Assembly: GCA_002332755.1 (NCBI GenBank)
Contig: DDBO01000069.1
Span: forward strand, 1 to 41,448
Source of the DNA: Bacteroidales bacterium UBA2030
GTDB taxonomy: Bacteria > Bacteroidota > Bacteroidia > Bacteroidales > TTA-H9
Length of the DNA stretch: 41,448 bases
Direction of reading: 5' to 3'
The position numbers and the translations under genes are program-made. Below the pieces are notes generated by a model. That model did not search any database. It was not told the origin of the DNA and saw only the letters and a program-made list of their open reading frames with translations. Shown piece after piece: positions 8,106 to 15,943 of this stretch (the first letter of the stretch is position 1; the number at the start of each line of letters is the position of its first letter).

Positions 8106-8117
8106 GTTTTTTCACTT

Positions 8118-9116
8118 TTAAGGTTGATTACGGAAAAGAGTAAGTGAGAGTAACATTTCAAAAATCAAGAGCAAGAGGGCAATGACAACCAGGGGTCTGA
8201 ACTCATCGATGCGGTTGTGGAATTCTGAGACATCTATGCGCGATTTTTCGAGTTTGTCAATCTGGGAATAGATGTCGCGTAAGGTGGAGTTGCTGGTTGC
8301 CCTGAAATATTGCCCTCCTGTCATCCGGGCAATCTCCTGCAGGAGTTTTTCATCAATTTTTACTTCTACATTTTGGTATTGTGTACCAAAGGGGGTTTTA
8401 AAAGGGTAGGGGGCCATACCTCTTGTACCTACTCCAATGGTATAAACTCTTACCCCCATTTTTTTTGCAATTTCTCCGGCAGTAAGAGGGTCAATGTTTC
8501 CGCGATTGTTTTCTCCGTCAGTCAGCAAAATAATTACTTTGCTAATGGCATCGCTTTCGCGCAGTCGGTTTACTGCGGTTGCGAGTCCATCACCGATAGC
8601 CGTGCCATCTTCAATCATGCCGCTTTTCAACTGGCTGAAAAGTTCTGTGAGAATATTCTTGTCGGTGGTAAGAGGACATTGGGTGAAAGCTTCACCCGAG
8701 AATGCAACGAGTCCGATGCGGTCGTTGGGCCGCCCGTTGACGAAATCTGAAGCTATGTTTTTGGCTGCTTCCAGTCTGTTGGGCTGAAAATCTTCAGCAA
8801 GCATACTCGAACTGATGTCGAGAGTAATTACAATATCAATCCCCTCAACGGTCACATCTTGTCGACTAATGCTGCTCTGTGGACGTGCTAAAGCTACTAT
8901 GATGAATGCCAGCGCAAGCATGCGCAAAGCAAAAAGCAGATGCCTTAACCTTACTTTCCATGTTTTGGGCTGCTGCTCAAGCACATGGGTCATAGAAAAA
9001 TGCAGAGAAGGGTAGCGGCGATTGCCTTTCAATACATACCATGCTACCAGCAAGGGTATCAGCAGGAGCAACAGAAGAATCCATGGATGTTGGAAAGTTA
9101 TATGCGGGAATAGCAT
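8118..9116 (-). CDS. batA: BatA: von Willebrand A-domain membrane protein
   Basis: A 332-residue protein with two N-terminal helices (~12-29 and 58-77), a VWA domain (~92-290) and a C-terminal helix (~312-328). MIDAS residues D100, S102, S104, T172 (DGTAIG) and D200 (LTDGEN) are present. The start at MLFPHITFQHPW places the first helix directly after the N-terminus, as in family members. It is encoded between the BatD-related protein and batB. As in other Bat systems, it probably sits in the inner membrane with its VWA domain available to the MoxR/DUF58 partners or to periplasmic BatC/D/E. Confidence 0.93.
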   Translation of the reverse strand: MLFPHITFQHPWILLLLLLIPLLVAWYVLKGNRRYPSLHFSMTHVLEQQPKTWKVRLRHLLFALRMLALAFIIVALARPQSSISRQDVTVEGIDIVITLDISSSMLAEDFQPNRLEAAKNIASDFVNGRPNDRIGLVAFSGEAFTQCPLTTDKNILTELFSQLKSGMIEDGTAIGDGLATAVNRLRESDAISKVIILLTDGENNRGNIDPLTAGEIAKKMGVRVYTIGVGTRGMAPYPFKTPFGTQYQNVEVKIDEKLLQEIARMTGGQYFRATSNSTLRDIYSQIDKLEKSRIDVSEFHNRIDEFRPLVVIALLLLIFEMLLSLTLFRNQP

Positions 9117-9134
9117 AAAGTATCACACATTAGG

Positions 9135-10124
9135 TTATCGTTTATCTAACTTATCGGATTGGCTTTGGGCTTCCTGTGGCTCAGGTGTCGGCCTTGTCAT
9201 TTCAACAAAGCGACGGCAAAACTCCAACGCAAAATCGTTTTCATCGGGCAGGGGCTCGAAACGGGCGAATTTTACAAGGTCAGCTATTTCAAGCACTCTG
9301 CGTGATTCTTCGATTAACAGGGATTCAAAACGTTTGTTTCGAAGCGCTTCAACAATCTCGTGGCTTACCATCTCCGGTGCATTGATGCCAAACTGGTCTT
9401 TCAAATAGTCACGGTAAATATCCGTAAGCGCGGAGTAATATTCCTTAGTATGACCGGCCTGCCACAATTTTTTTTGCCGAAGATTTTCCAGCGCCTCCAG
9501 GGCTACTTGCCAGGCTGGAAGTTTGGGCTTAGGTTTGATGAGAAAATACTTGCGCTTTCCCCGGCGGTATTCAATGTACCTCCGAACAAGCCATAGGATG
9601 GCTAAAGCCAGGAGCAGATATATTATCCAGGGTAAAAATTCTCTCCAAGAATATCCAACCTTTTGAATTCCCTTAATATCACGGATAGGTGCAGTTGTAT
9701 CAACATCCATTATCCTGACCTGCAAAAGCAATGGCTCCGTCTCGACATTATATATCGAAGTATCGCCAGGAAGTTGGTAAAGAAAACGGATGGGGGGAAC
9801 AGGAATAAAACCGGTATCGAAGGAGGTAAGTATTAGCTCCTGGTTGAGGGTAGTCAAACCATTAGCAGTTGTGGTATCGATTTTCCCCTTACTTACTATC
9901 TCTATCTGCCTCGTGATTGTATCGGCTTGTATGCCCCATTTGATCCTTGCTCCCTGAGGGACTTCAACTTTCAGCCGGGCTTTGGTTTGTTGGCCAATGA
10001 GTAAATGCATTGTGTCGATATGTAATTCAGCATTTGCATTCTGCGCTAGGCAAAAACCGACTGATTGCCAGGCTATCAGGAGTAGTATGCTTATTCGAAC
10101 AGCCATTCTTTTTACCTTGGTCAT
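9135..10124 (-). CDS. BatD-related exported membrane protein of the Bat operon
   Basis: A 329-residue protein with a signal peptide (MTKVKRMAVRISILLLIA...), a beta-rich periplasmic domain (~30-150, with LLIGQQTKARLKVEVP), one membrane helix (~168-185, WIIYLLLALAILWLV) and a basic cytoplasmic domain. That last domain holds YYSALTDIYRDYLKDQFGI and LVKFARFEPLP, close in pattern to the BatD tail. The start at 10124 is supported by AAGGAG seven bases upstream; an in-frame ATG at 10148 is possible. It occupies the usual slot between DUF58 and batA. I see no recognised catalytic motif; a scaffold or membrane partner role is inferred. Confidence 0.8.
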   Translation of the reverse strand: MTKVKRMAVRISILLLIAWQSVGFCLAQNANAELHIDTMHLLIGQQTKARLKVEVPQGARIKWGIQADTITRQIEIVSKGKIDTTTANGLTTLNQELILTSFDTGFIPVPPIRFLYQLPGDTSIYNVETEPLLLQVRIMDVDTTAPIRDIKGIQKVGYSWREFLPWIIYLLLALAILWLVRRYIEYRRGKRKYFLIKPKPKLPAWQVALEALENLRQKKLWQAGHTKEYYSALTDIYRDYLKDQFGINAPEMVSHEIVEALRNKRFESLLIEESRRVLEIADLVKFARFEPLPDENDFALEFCRRFVEMTRPTPEPQEAQSQSDKLDKR

Positions 10125-10131
10125 GTCAGGT

Positions 10132-10137
10132 CTCCTT
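10132..10137 (-). promoter_or_regulatory. Shine-Dalgarno that decides the start of the BatD-related gene
   Basis: On the minus strand AAGGAG stands 7 bases before the ATG at 10124. Such motifs are uncommon in Bacteroidota, so it favours this start over the ATG at 10148, which has no comparable motif. Confidence 0.55.
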
Positions 10138-10150
10138 TTCGTTATCATGA

Positions 10151-11026
10151 TTACCGCTTGAATTCCCGTCGTTTAAAGAGGTTAATCAAGGGGCGTACGT
10201 AGTCACTACCTGTAGATAGTTGTACAAAATCAATACCAGCACGTGTAAGTGTATCATTGATGTAGCGTTGCCTTGCCTCTCTCTGATTTTTAAAGCGTTC
10301 TCTCACCATTGGATTGCTCGTGTCTACCCAGATTTCTCTTTCGGTCTCCGGGTCAACCAGGCATAGAAGGCCTGCGGGTGGAAGTTCTTTTTCCCTTTCG
10401 TCAGTTATTTGAAGAGCTATGACGTCGTGTTTGCGGGCTGCAATTCGCAAGGCCTGATCGTAACCATGATCCTCGAAATCTGAAATTAGGAAGGCAACGG
10501 ATCTTTTTTTAATAGCATTGGTAAAAAAGCGCAAGGATTCACTAATATTCGTCCCATTGCTTAGAGATTCAAAGTCAATTAGTTCTCTGATAATACGCAG
10601 GATATGACTGCTTCCTTTCTTAGGTGGAATGAATTTTTCAATCCTATCACTGAAAAAAATCACTCCCACCTTGTCGTTATTAGCAATGGCCGAAAATGAG
10701 AGAACAGCGGCTATTTCAGTGATTAGCTCTTGCTTATACTGTTGTTTCGACCCGAATTTATTACTGCCCGATACATCAATGAGCAAAATAACAGTGAGCT
10801 CGCGCTCTTCTTCGAAAATTTTGACGTAAGGATGATTAAATCTTGCTGTTACGTTCCAGTCGATGTTGCGAATGTCGTCGCCATATTGGTATTCGCGTAC
10901 CTCGCTAAACGACATACCCTTACCCTTAAAGGAGCTATGATATTCACCACTGAATATCTGGTTGGATAGCCCTCGGGTTTTTATTTCGATTTTTCTGACT
11001 TTTTTGAAAATCTCTGTGGTTTCCAT
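10151..11026 (-). CDS. DUF58 protein (VWA-like) of the Bat operon
   Basis: A 291-residue soluble protein with the DUF58 signature (VREYQYGDDIRNIDWNVTAR, then HPYVKIFEEERELTVIL) followed by a VWA-like fold with a DVSGS MIDAS-type loop at about residues 84-88. DUF58 proteins are nearly always encoded beside MoxR ATPases. The gene follows moxR by 41 bp and precedes the BatD-related gene. It has no signal peptide or membrane helix, so it should act in the cytoplasm as the partner or adaptor of MoxR. Confidence 0.92.
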   Translation of the reverse strand: METTEIFKKVRKIEIKTRGLSNQIFSGEYHSSFKGKGMSFSEVREYQYGDDIRNIDWNVTARFNHPYVKIFEEERELTVILLIDVSGSNKFGSKQQYKQELITEIAAVLSFSAIANNDKVGVIFFSDRIEKFIPPKKGSSHILRIIRELIDFESLSNGTNISESLRFFTNAIKKRSVAFLISDFEDHGYDQALRIAARKHDVIALQITDEREKELPPAGLLCLVDPETEREIWVDTSNPMVRERFKNQREARQRYINDTLTRAGIDFVQLSTGSDYVRPLINLFKRREFKR

Positions 11027-11067
11027 AGTAGTACTTTTCCTGTTTTTTGCCTGTGTTTGGGCTGCTA

Positions 11068-12060
11068 TCAGGGTACTTCCACAGAATTGAGCACCTGACT
11101 GATGATTTCTTCGGTGGTTATGTTTTCGGCTTCAGCTTCGTAGGTGAGTCCTATACGGTGGCGCAACACATCGTGAGCTACAGCCCTTACGTCTTCAGGA
11201 ATTACATAACCGCGGCGACGGATAAAGGCATAGGCTTTAGCTGCGAGTGCAAGGTTGATACTGGCACGAGGTGAGCCACCATACGATATCAGGCCTTTGA
11301 GCGCTTCAAGTTTGTATTTCTCCGGAAAACGTGTAGCAAATACTATGTCGGTAATGTAGTTTTCAATTTTTTCATCCAGGTAAACCTCGCGCACTACTTT
11401 TCGTGCCTTAATAATATCTGCAGGCTTTAGCATGGTTTCGGTAGTAGGGTAGGATTCCTGAATGTTTTGCCTCAGGATGTACTTTTCTTCTTCTTTTTCA
11501 GGATAAGTAATTACAACTTTCAGCATGAATCGGTCAACCTGGGCTTCGGGGAGGGGATAGGTGCCCTCCTGTTCGATGGGGTTCTGGGTTGCAAGCACCA
11601 GGAAGGGTTCATCAAGCGGATAAGTCTGGTCACCGATAGTTACCTGTCGTTCTTGCATGGCCTCAAGCAGAGCACTCTGTACTTTGGCCGGACTGCGGTT
11701 GATTTCGTCGGCCAGAATAAAGTTGGCAAAGATGGGGCCTTTGCGAACTACAAACTCTTCTTTTTTCTGGCTGTACACCAGCGTACCAATCAAGTCGGCG
11801 GGGAGCAGGTCCGGAGTAAATTGTATGCGGCTGAACTTGGCGTCGATAATTTTAGCCAATGATTTAATGGCTAATGTTTTAGCAAGCCCGGGTACCCCTT
11901 CGAGTAAGATATGGCCGTTGCTTAATAAACCAATGAGCAAACGCTCTACCATGTATTTTTGCCCTACTATCACCTTATTCATTTCCACACGGATGATATC
12001 GGTGAAGGCGCTTTCCTGCTGAATGCGTTCGTTGAGTTCTCTAATGTCGATGCTTTGCAT
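11068..12060 (-). CDS. MoxR-family AAA+ ATPase
   Basis: A 330-residue AAA_3 ATPase. Walker A is G55VPGLAKT (GxPGxAKT type), Walker B is FILADE with D118 and E119, sensor-1 is LATQNPIE, and the arginine-rich LPEAQVDRF is present. Its length matches other MoxR proteins, which act as chaperone-like remodellers that load cofactors or assemble complexes with VWA partners. It is the first gene of the Bat operon; the promoter box lies only 22 bases upstream of the ATG. Confidence 0.95.
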   Translation of the reverse strand: MQSIDIRELNERIQQESAFTDIIRVEMNKVIVGQKYMVERLLIGLLSNGHILLEGVPGLAKTLAIKSLAKIIDAKFSRIQFTPDLLPADLIGTLVYSQKKEEFVVRKGPIFANFILADEINRSPAKVQSALLEAMQERQVTIGDQTYPLDEPFLVLATQNPIEQEGTYPLPEAQVDRFMLKVVITYPEKEEEKYILRQNIQESYPTTETMLKPADIIKARKVVREVYLDEKIENYITDIVFATRFPEKYKLEALKGLISYGGSPRASINLALAAKAYAFIRRRGYVIPEDVRAVAHDVLRHRIGLTYEAEAENITTEEIISQVLNSVEVP

Positions 12061-12082
12061 AGGATTTGTCGTTTTGTGGTTG

Positions 12083-12111
12083 CAAAAATAGAAAGCCCGT
12101 CTGCGACGGGC
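12083..12111 (-). terminator. Intrinsic terminator behind the DUF302 gene, overlapping the moxR promoter
   Basis: On the minus strand GCCCGTC-GCA-GACGGGC (12095-12111) is a perfect 7-bp stem followed by TTTCTATTTTTG. This is a rho-independent terminator shape for the transcript of the gene at 12191-12577. The same bases form the spacer and -7 box of the moxR promoter, so an operator reading is also possible. Confidence 0.6.
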
Positions 12112-12113
12112 AA
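12083..12113 (-). promoter_or_regulatory. Promoter of the Bat operon
   Basis: On the minus strand TTG (12111-12113), a 20-bp spacer, then TATTTTTG (12083-12090), matching the Bacteroidota pattern TTG-N17-23-TAnnTTTG. The predicted transcript would have a leader of roughly 15 bases before moxR. The spacer holds the inverted repeat described separately. Confidence 0.7.
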
Positions 12114-12190
12114 TTTTATCGGGTTAAAGTTTGTTAATCTGAAAGTTAAATTGTGTTAAAAAAAATCGCCATATAAGTTAACTTTCTAAA

Positions 12191-12577
12191 TTACAACTCT
12201 TCTATAATGTTTTTCATTTTTAATCGCATCTCTCCCCCAATGCACTTTACTTCCTGGTTGCCTACTCCGGCAAATGCACCCTCCGGATCCATAGCCGCGA
12301 CTTCTATTTTACCCTCTTCTTTTTCAATAATTACCACATTACATGGCATCAGAATGCCTAATTTATCTTCCTCCAAAAGTGCCCTGTAGGCATGCCCTGG
12401 TGAGCACGCACCTAAAATCTTGTATCGCTTCATGTTTACATTGAGGTGCTCGTTGAGCTTGTGGGCTACATCAATTTCGGCTACAATACCCATTTTTTGC
12501 TTCTCGATGCTTATCCGTGCTCTGCTCTCGGCCTCTTCAAAACTGCATTCTAAAGTTTTCGAAAAATAATAACCCAT
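12191..12577 (-). CDS. DUF302-domain protein
   Basis: A 128-residue cytoplasmic protein matching DUF302 across its whole length: MGYYFSKTLECSFEEAESR, then GILAEIDV-like KMGIVAEIDVAHKL, YKILGACSPGHAYRAL and GILMPCNVVI. The family folds as a small alpha/beta domain and binds c-di-GMP-like or metal ligands in no firmly established way, so no function is given. The start at MGYYFSK was chosen because the ORF's additional 11 N-terminal residues do not fit the family. It is probably transcribed alone or after queE and ends before the terminator at 12095-12111. Confidence 0.8.
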   Translation of the reverse strand: MGYYFSKTLECSFEEAESRARISIEKQKMGIVAEIDVAHKLNEHLNVNMKRYKILGACSPGHAYRALLEEDKLGILMPCNVVIIEKEEGKIEVAAMDPEGAFAGVGNQEVKCIGGEMRLKMKNIIEEL

Positions 12578-12718
12578 GGTTTTCAGATTTTGGTTTTGTA
12601 AAAATAACATTTATCGGGAATAAATGTTTAGCATTATTATCCTTTTTGCAGCTTGATCTGAAAATATATGCTGTTAAGGACTTTTCTTTATTGCGTGGTT
12701 TTATTGTGAATCCCAAAA

Positions 12719-13339
12719 TTAAGGTATTCTGATGTATTTATGGGTTTGTAAACTTAATCTCCACTTCGGATTTCTTTTGACATATTCCACCACTTCCGAT
12801 GTTATTTCCTGATGCCGGCTCCATTCGGGTTGCAACAATAGATGGCACCCTGGTTTAACTTTTTCCGCATTTTCTTCAGCCCACATAAAATCAGAACGAT
12901 CGTGAATAATCACCTTGAGTTCGTCAGCTGCCTCAAGCAATTCTTTCAAAGGGGGAGCATTTTTTTTGGGGGAAACGCATATCCAATCCCATTTTCCGGA
13001 AAGAGGCTGAGAACCTGAGGTTTCAATAAAGGTGAGAATACCATGTTCTTTTAGTTTTGCGCATAAAAAGTCGAGGTCCCATGAAAGGGGTTCACCGCCA
13101 GTGGCTACAACGCTATCGGCACCCGATTCCAATACTCTGGCAACGACTTCCTCTACCTTTCGTTGGGGCCAAAGTTGGAAATTCCAGCTTTCCTTTGTAT
13201 CGCACCAGGAACATCCCACATCGCATCCTCCGATACGAATAAAATAAGCAGCTCGTCCTGTTTGTATGCCTTCCCCCTGAATGCTGTAGAATTCTTCAAC
13301 AATGGGGAGTTCTGTGGTGGTTCCTTTCATTTCATTCAT
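12719..13339 (-). CDS. queE: 7-carboxy-7-deazaguanine synthase (radical SAM)
   Basis: A 206-residue QueE. It converts 6-carboxytetrahydropterin to 7-carboxy-7-deazaguanine in the queuosine/preQ1 pathway. Seen are EEFYSIQGEGIQTGR, the radical-SAM cluster motif CDVGCSWCDT (CX3CX2C) and VATGGEPLSW (GGE motif). The ATG at 13339 overlaps the stop of the preceding gene by eight bases (ATGAATGA), suggesting coupled translation; a further ATG at 13330 is also possible. The other pathway genes (queC, queD) are not in this window. Confidence 0.92.
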   Translation of the reverse strand: MNEMKGTTTELPIVEEFYSIQGEGIQTGRAAYFIRIGGCDVGCSWCDTKESWNFQLWPQRKVEEVVARVLESGADSVVATGGEPLSWDLDFLCAKLKEHGILTFIETSGSQPLSGKWDWICVSPKKNAPPLKELLEAADELKVIIHDRSDFMWAEENAEKVKPGCHLLLQPEWSRHQEITSEVVEYVKRNPKWRLSLQTHKYIRIP

Positions 13340-14516
13340 GGGTTCCTTGGTTTTGAATAGCAACAGTCGATAAGTATTTACCTGATTCGAATTTAAGAAT
13401 TAAGTTACGCGGGTCTTTGACGGGAAACAAAAGCGAATGTAGTTCATCGGAGTTTGTAAGTTTCCATTTTTTAAGTATCTGACCTTTACGGTTCTGAAGT
13501 GTCACCCGAAACTTTTCGCCGGTTTTGCACTTTACCCTCAAGCGCAATTGTTCATCAACAATGCTGTATTGATACTCAAAAACATCCTCGCCTCTTATGG
13601 GTAGTTTGCCAATAAGGGATGTATAATCTATTTTAAAGATTTGGGGGGGATAGATGCTGGTTTCTTCAGTTGAGATGTATAAATAATTCAGTGGTCCGAA
13701 ACAAATGCCTTCCGTCTGGCTGCCTCCTCTGTCGTCAAGCTCTAATCTCAGGGCACTCCAGCCGGCGATATCCACAGTGCTGAAGTTTTGTATTAACCAC
13801 ACAAAAGGGGTGTAGTTTTTATAACCACACAAAGCCAGGATTTGGCTTGTTTCATCAAAGTCGGCTCCGGTTATCAATCCATTGGCTTCCCATTCCATCA
13901 AAAAGATGGCAGTATATTCACCTGGCGTTTTAGGAAGGCTGTAAATAGCCGAATGTTGGTTGCCCCAGTTTTTTGTAAAAAGAATAAGTCTGTCGTGGAG
14001 GGCTATCATCGCTTCGCAGTCGAAATTAGTGGTTCGGTCGGCTACTGTGGGAAAATCTGTTTGTTTCTCCCAGTGAAAGGCAATTTTTTCGGCTGTTACT
14101 TTCGCGGTACCTTCTTTAGGAAAGGCTGTTTTGGGAATTTTGTATATACATAAGTCTCTTCTGACACCTCTGTTGTTTCCAAAGTCGCCGACATAAACGT
14201 ATTGGTCGTCCTGAGCTATTTCTTCCCAATCAACATTTGAAGCATTCGATACTATTACGGTAGCTTTGATTTTCCCTTTTTGTGTGTCGAGGCCGTAAAT
14301 TTCCGGTCTGCCGCCCGAATCGTTGTGGGTCCAGAAAAGCTCATTGAAGCAAATCAACCCTGAGGTTTCTCTCACTTCGCGGGGAAGATGCGAAATATAA
14401 ACAGGGGGATTATAAAATTGTCTTAGCGCCTGAGGTTTGAGTACTTCCTGTCCGTCAATTCTTAAAGAGCCAATAATGGCAAGGGTTATCAATAATATTG
14501 TTTGTCTGATTTTCAT
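13332..14516 (-). CDS. Secreted beta-propeller-like protein
   Basis: A 394-residue protein with a signal peptide (MKIRQTILLITLAIIGSLRI, cut near DGQ). The body has WTHNDSGGRPEIYGLD, NVDWEEIAQDDQYVYVGDFG and FDCEAMIALHDRLILFTKN, a pattern of repeated beta blades seen in secreted Bacteroidota proteins of unknown function with a WTHNDSGG signature. The last ~60 residues (VTLQNRKGQILKKWKL...LKFESGKYLSTVAIQ) resemble a type IX secretion sorting tail but are atypical. It has its own promoter box 20 bases upstream and overlaps queE. No enzymatic motif was recognised. Confidence 0.75.
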   Translation of the reverse strand: MKIRQTILLITLAIIGSLRIDGQEVLKPQALRQFYNPPVYISHLPREVRETSGLICFNELFWTHNDSGGRPEIYGLDTQKGKIKATVIVSNASNVDWEEIAQDDQYVYVGDFGNNRGVRRDLCIYKIPKTAFPKEGTAKVTAEKIAFHWEKQTDFPTVADRTTNFDCEAMIALHDRLILFTKNWGNQHSAIYSLPKTPGEYTAIFLMEWEANGLITGADFDETSQILALCGYKNYTPFVWLIQNFSTVDIAGWSALRLELDDRGGSQTEGICFGPLNYLYISTEETSIYPPQIFKIDYTSLIGKLPIRGEDVFEYQYSIVDEQLRLRVKCKTGEKFRVTLQNRKGQILKKWKLTNSDELHSLLFPVKDPRNLILKFESGKYLSTVAIQNQGTHE

Positions 14517-14535
14517 TGCTTTTAATTAAATGGCG

Positions 14536-14543
14536 CAAAATTA
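14536..14543 (-). promoter_or_regulatory. Promoter -7 box for the secreted propeller gene
   Basis: TAATTTTG on the minus strand (TAnnTTTG), 20 bases before the ATG at 14516. It is one half of a divergent pair with the box at 14590-14597. Confidence 0.6.
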
Positions 14544-14589
14544 CTTGTTTCTGCGGCTACCATGGCTATTTAATACCAAATTGCCTGAC

Positions 14590-14597
14590 TATCTTTG
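14590..14597 (+). promoter_or_regulatory. Promoter -7 box for the flippase gene
   Basis: TATCTTTG matches TAnnTTTG and stands 23 bases before the ATG at 14621. No convincing -33 TTG was found at the right distance. Confidence 0.6.
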
Positions 14598-14620
14598 CCA
14601 TTCGAATTCCGAAGCACATC

Positions 14621-15883
14621 ATGTTTAAAAAAATCCTTGGAACCACCGCAGTAAAAATAACAGGTGCCATTGCCAGTCTCATTGTTTTGAGCCTAAATGC
14701 CAGGACGTTAGGGCCTGCAGGAGTTGGGACTATTTCGCTGATTGTTGTTGGGATTGCTATCAACCAAAACATAACAAGCTTAATTGGAGGATCTGCTATT
14801 GTTTATCTGACTCCCCGCTACGACAATTTTCATATCTATGCCCTTAGTTCTGCATGGGCGCTGATTTCTTCAGCCGCAGGTTCGGTTTTGCTTTCAATAA
14901 CGCATACCATCCCCACCGGCCAGACGATGAATGTCTTTTTGCTTTCCCTGTTGGCCTCTCATATTAACATCAATCAAATGATTATGATGGGACACGAAAG
15001 AGTTAAGGTCTACAACCTTAATACCCTTTTGCAATCCATTGTATCGGCTGGAGCTTTGTTTTATTTTTTTCAAATAGTGGGTATCCAGAGTGTAGATGGA
15101 TTTATTTATTCGACCTATCTGGCTTTTGGGCTTACCTATCTTCTTGGGTTTGTGTTTGTATATAATAAGTTGAATATTTCTCCATTTTACAATCTTTTGC
15201 CTTTGATAAGAGAAGCGCTTCGAATGGGTGGTTCTATTCAGCTGGCAGGTTTGCTACAAACTTTGAATTACCGCTTTAGCTATTTTTTATTAAAGAAGTT
15301 TTTTGGTGAGGCTACTTTGGGACGTTTTGATGCAGGGAATAAGCTTTCGGAAGGTATTTGGTTGATTTCCAAAAGTATAGCTCTTGTCCAATACTCTCGT
15401 TTATCTAATGAAAGTGATCAAGACAAATCTGCAGTCATTACATTGGGGTTGGTAAAGGTTAGCCTGGGGGTAACCTTGGCTGGCGTTTTGTTACTATTGC
15501 TGATTCCATCAACCATCTTCGAAGTTTTGTTAGGTAATGAATTTCATGATGTAAAAACTGTTATTCTGGTGCTTTCGCCGGGGATATTAGCCATAGCCTC
15601 TGGTATGATTTTCAGTCATTACTTCTCCGGTACCGGCCGTCCCCATTTTAATACATTGGGTTCAGCTATTGGCCTGGTTTCGCTTGTGTTACTCGGTTAT
15701 TTGCTCATTCCGGCCTATGGACTTATGGGGGCAGGCATAGCCACCTCGTCTTCCTACCTGATTTCTCTCATTTATCAATTGTGGGCATTTCATCAGATTA
15801 GCCATATGCCCTGGCGTAACTTTGCTATTTCCAAAAACGACCTTATTGTGTTCAAAGAATTTTTTAGAAATAATAAGGCATAA
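14621..15883 (+). CDS. Wzx-type polysaccharide flippase (MATE/MVF superfamily)
   Basis: A 420-residue integral membrane protein with about 12 hydrophobic helices, starting MFKKILGTTAVKITGAIAS and containing LNARTLGPAGVGTISLI near the N-terminus, typical of O-antigen/teichoic-acid flippases (COG2244). These move undecaprenyl-linked sugars across the inner membrane. The start at 14621 lies 23 bases after a -7 box; a longer in-frame reading would include the promoter. RmlC is encoded 2.5 kb downstream, so both may serve surface polysaccharide, but no glycosyltransferases are nearby. Confidence 0.85.
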   Translation: MFKKILGTTAVKITGAIASLIVLSLNARTLGPAGVGTISLIVVGIAINQNITSLIGGSAIVYLTPRYDNFHIYALSSAWALISSAAGSVLLSITHTIPTGQTMNVFLLSLLASHININQMIMMGHERVKVYNLNTLLQSIVSAGALFYFFQIVGIQSVDGFIYSTYLAFGLTYLLGFVFVYNKLNISPFYNLLPLIREALRMGGSIQLAGLLQTLNYRFSYFLLKKFFGEATLGRFDAGNKLSEGIWLISKSIALVQYSRLSNESDQDKSAVITLGLVKVSLGVTLAGVLLLLLIPSTIFEVLLGNEFHDVKTVILVLSPGILAIASGMIFSHYFSGTGRPHFNTLGSAIGLVSLVLLGYLLIPAYGLMGAGIATSSSYLISLIYQLWAFHQISHMPWRNFAISKNDLIVFKEFFRNNKA

Positions 15884-15898
15884 AGAACTTATAATGGT

Positions 15899-15906
15899 TA
15901 TTTTTG
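15899..15906 (+). promoter_or_regulatory. Promoter -7 box for the CcmF-like gene
   Basis: TATTTTTG, 37 bases before the ATG at 15944 and 15 bases after the flippase stop, so this gene probably has its own transcript. Confidence 0.5.
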
Positions 15907-15943
15907 AAGTCTCACTTTAGATTAAAATCGAAGATTGATAGAT

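Noticed and set aside
8310..8787. Two overlapping plus-strand ORFs of 146 and 97 codons
   Set aside because: Both are antisense to the VWA domain of batA and resemble nothing known.
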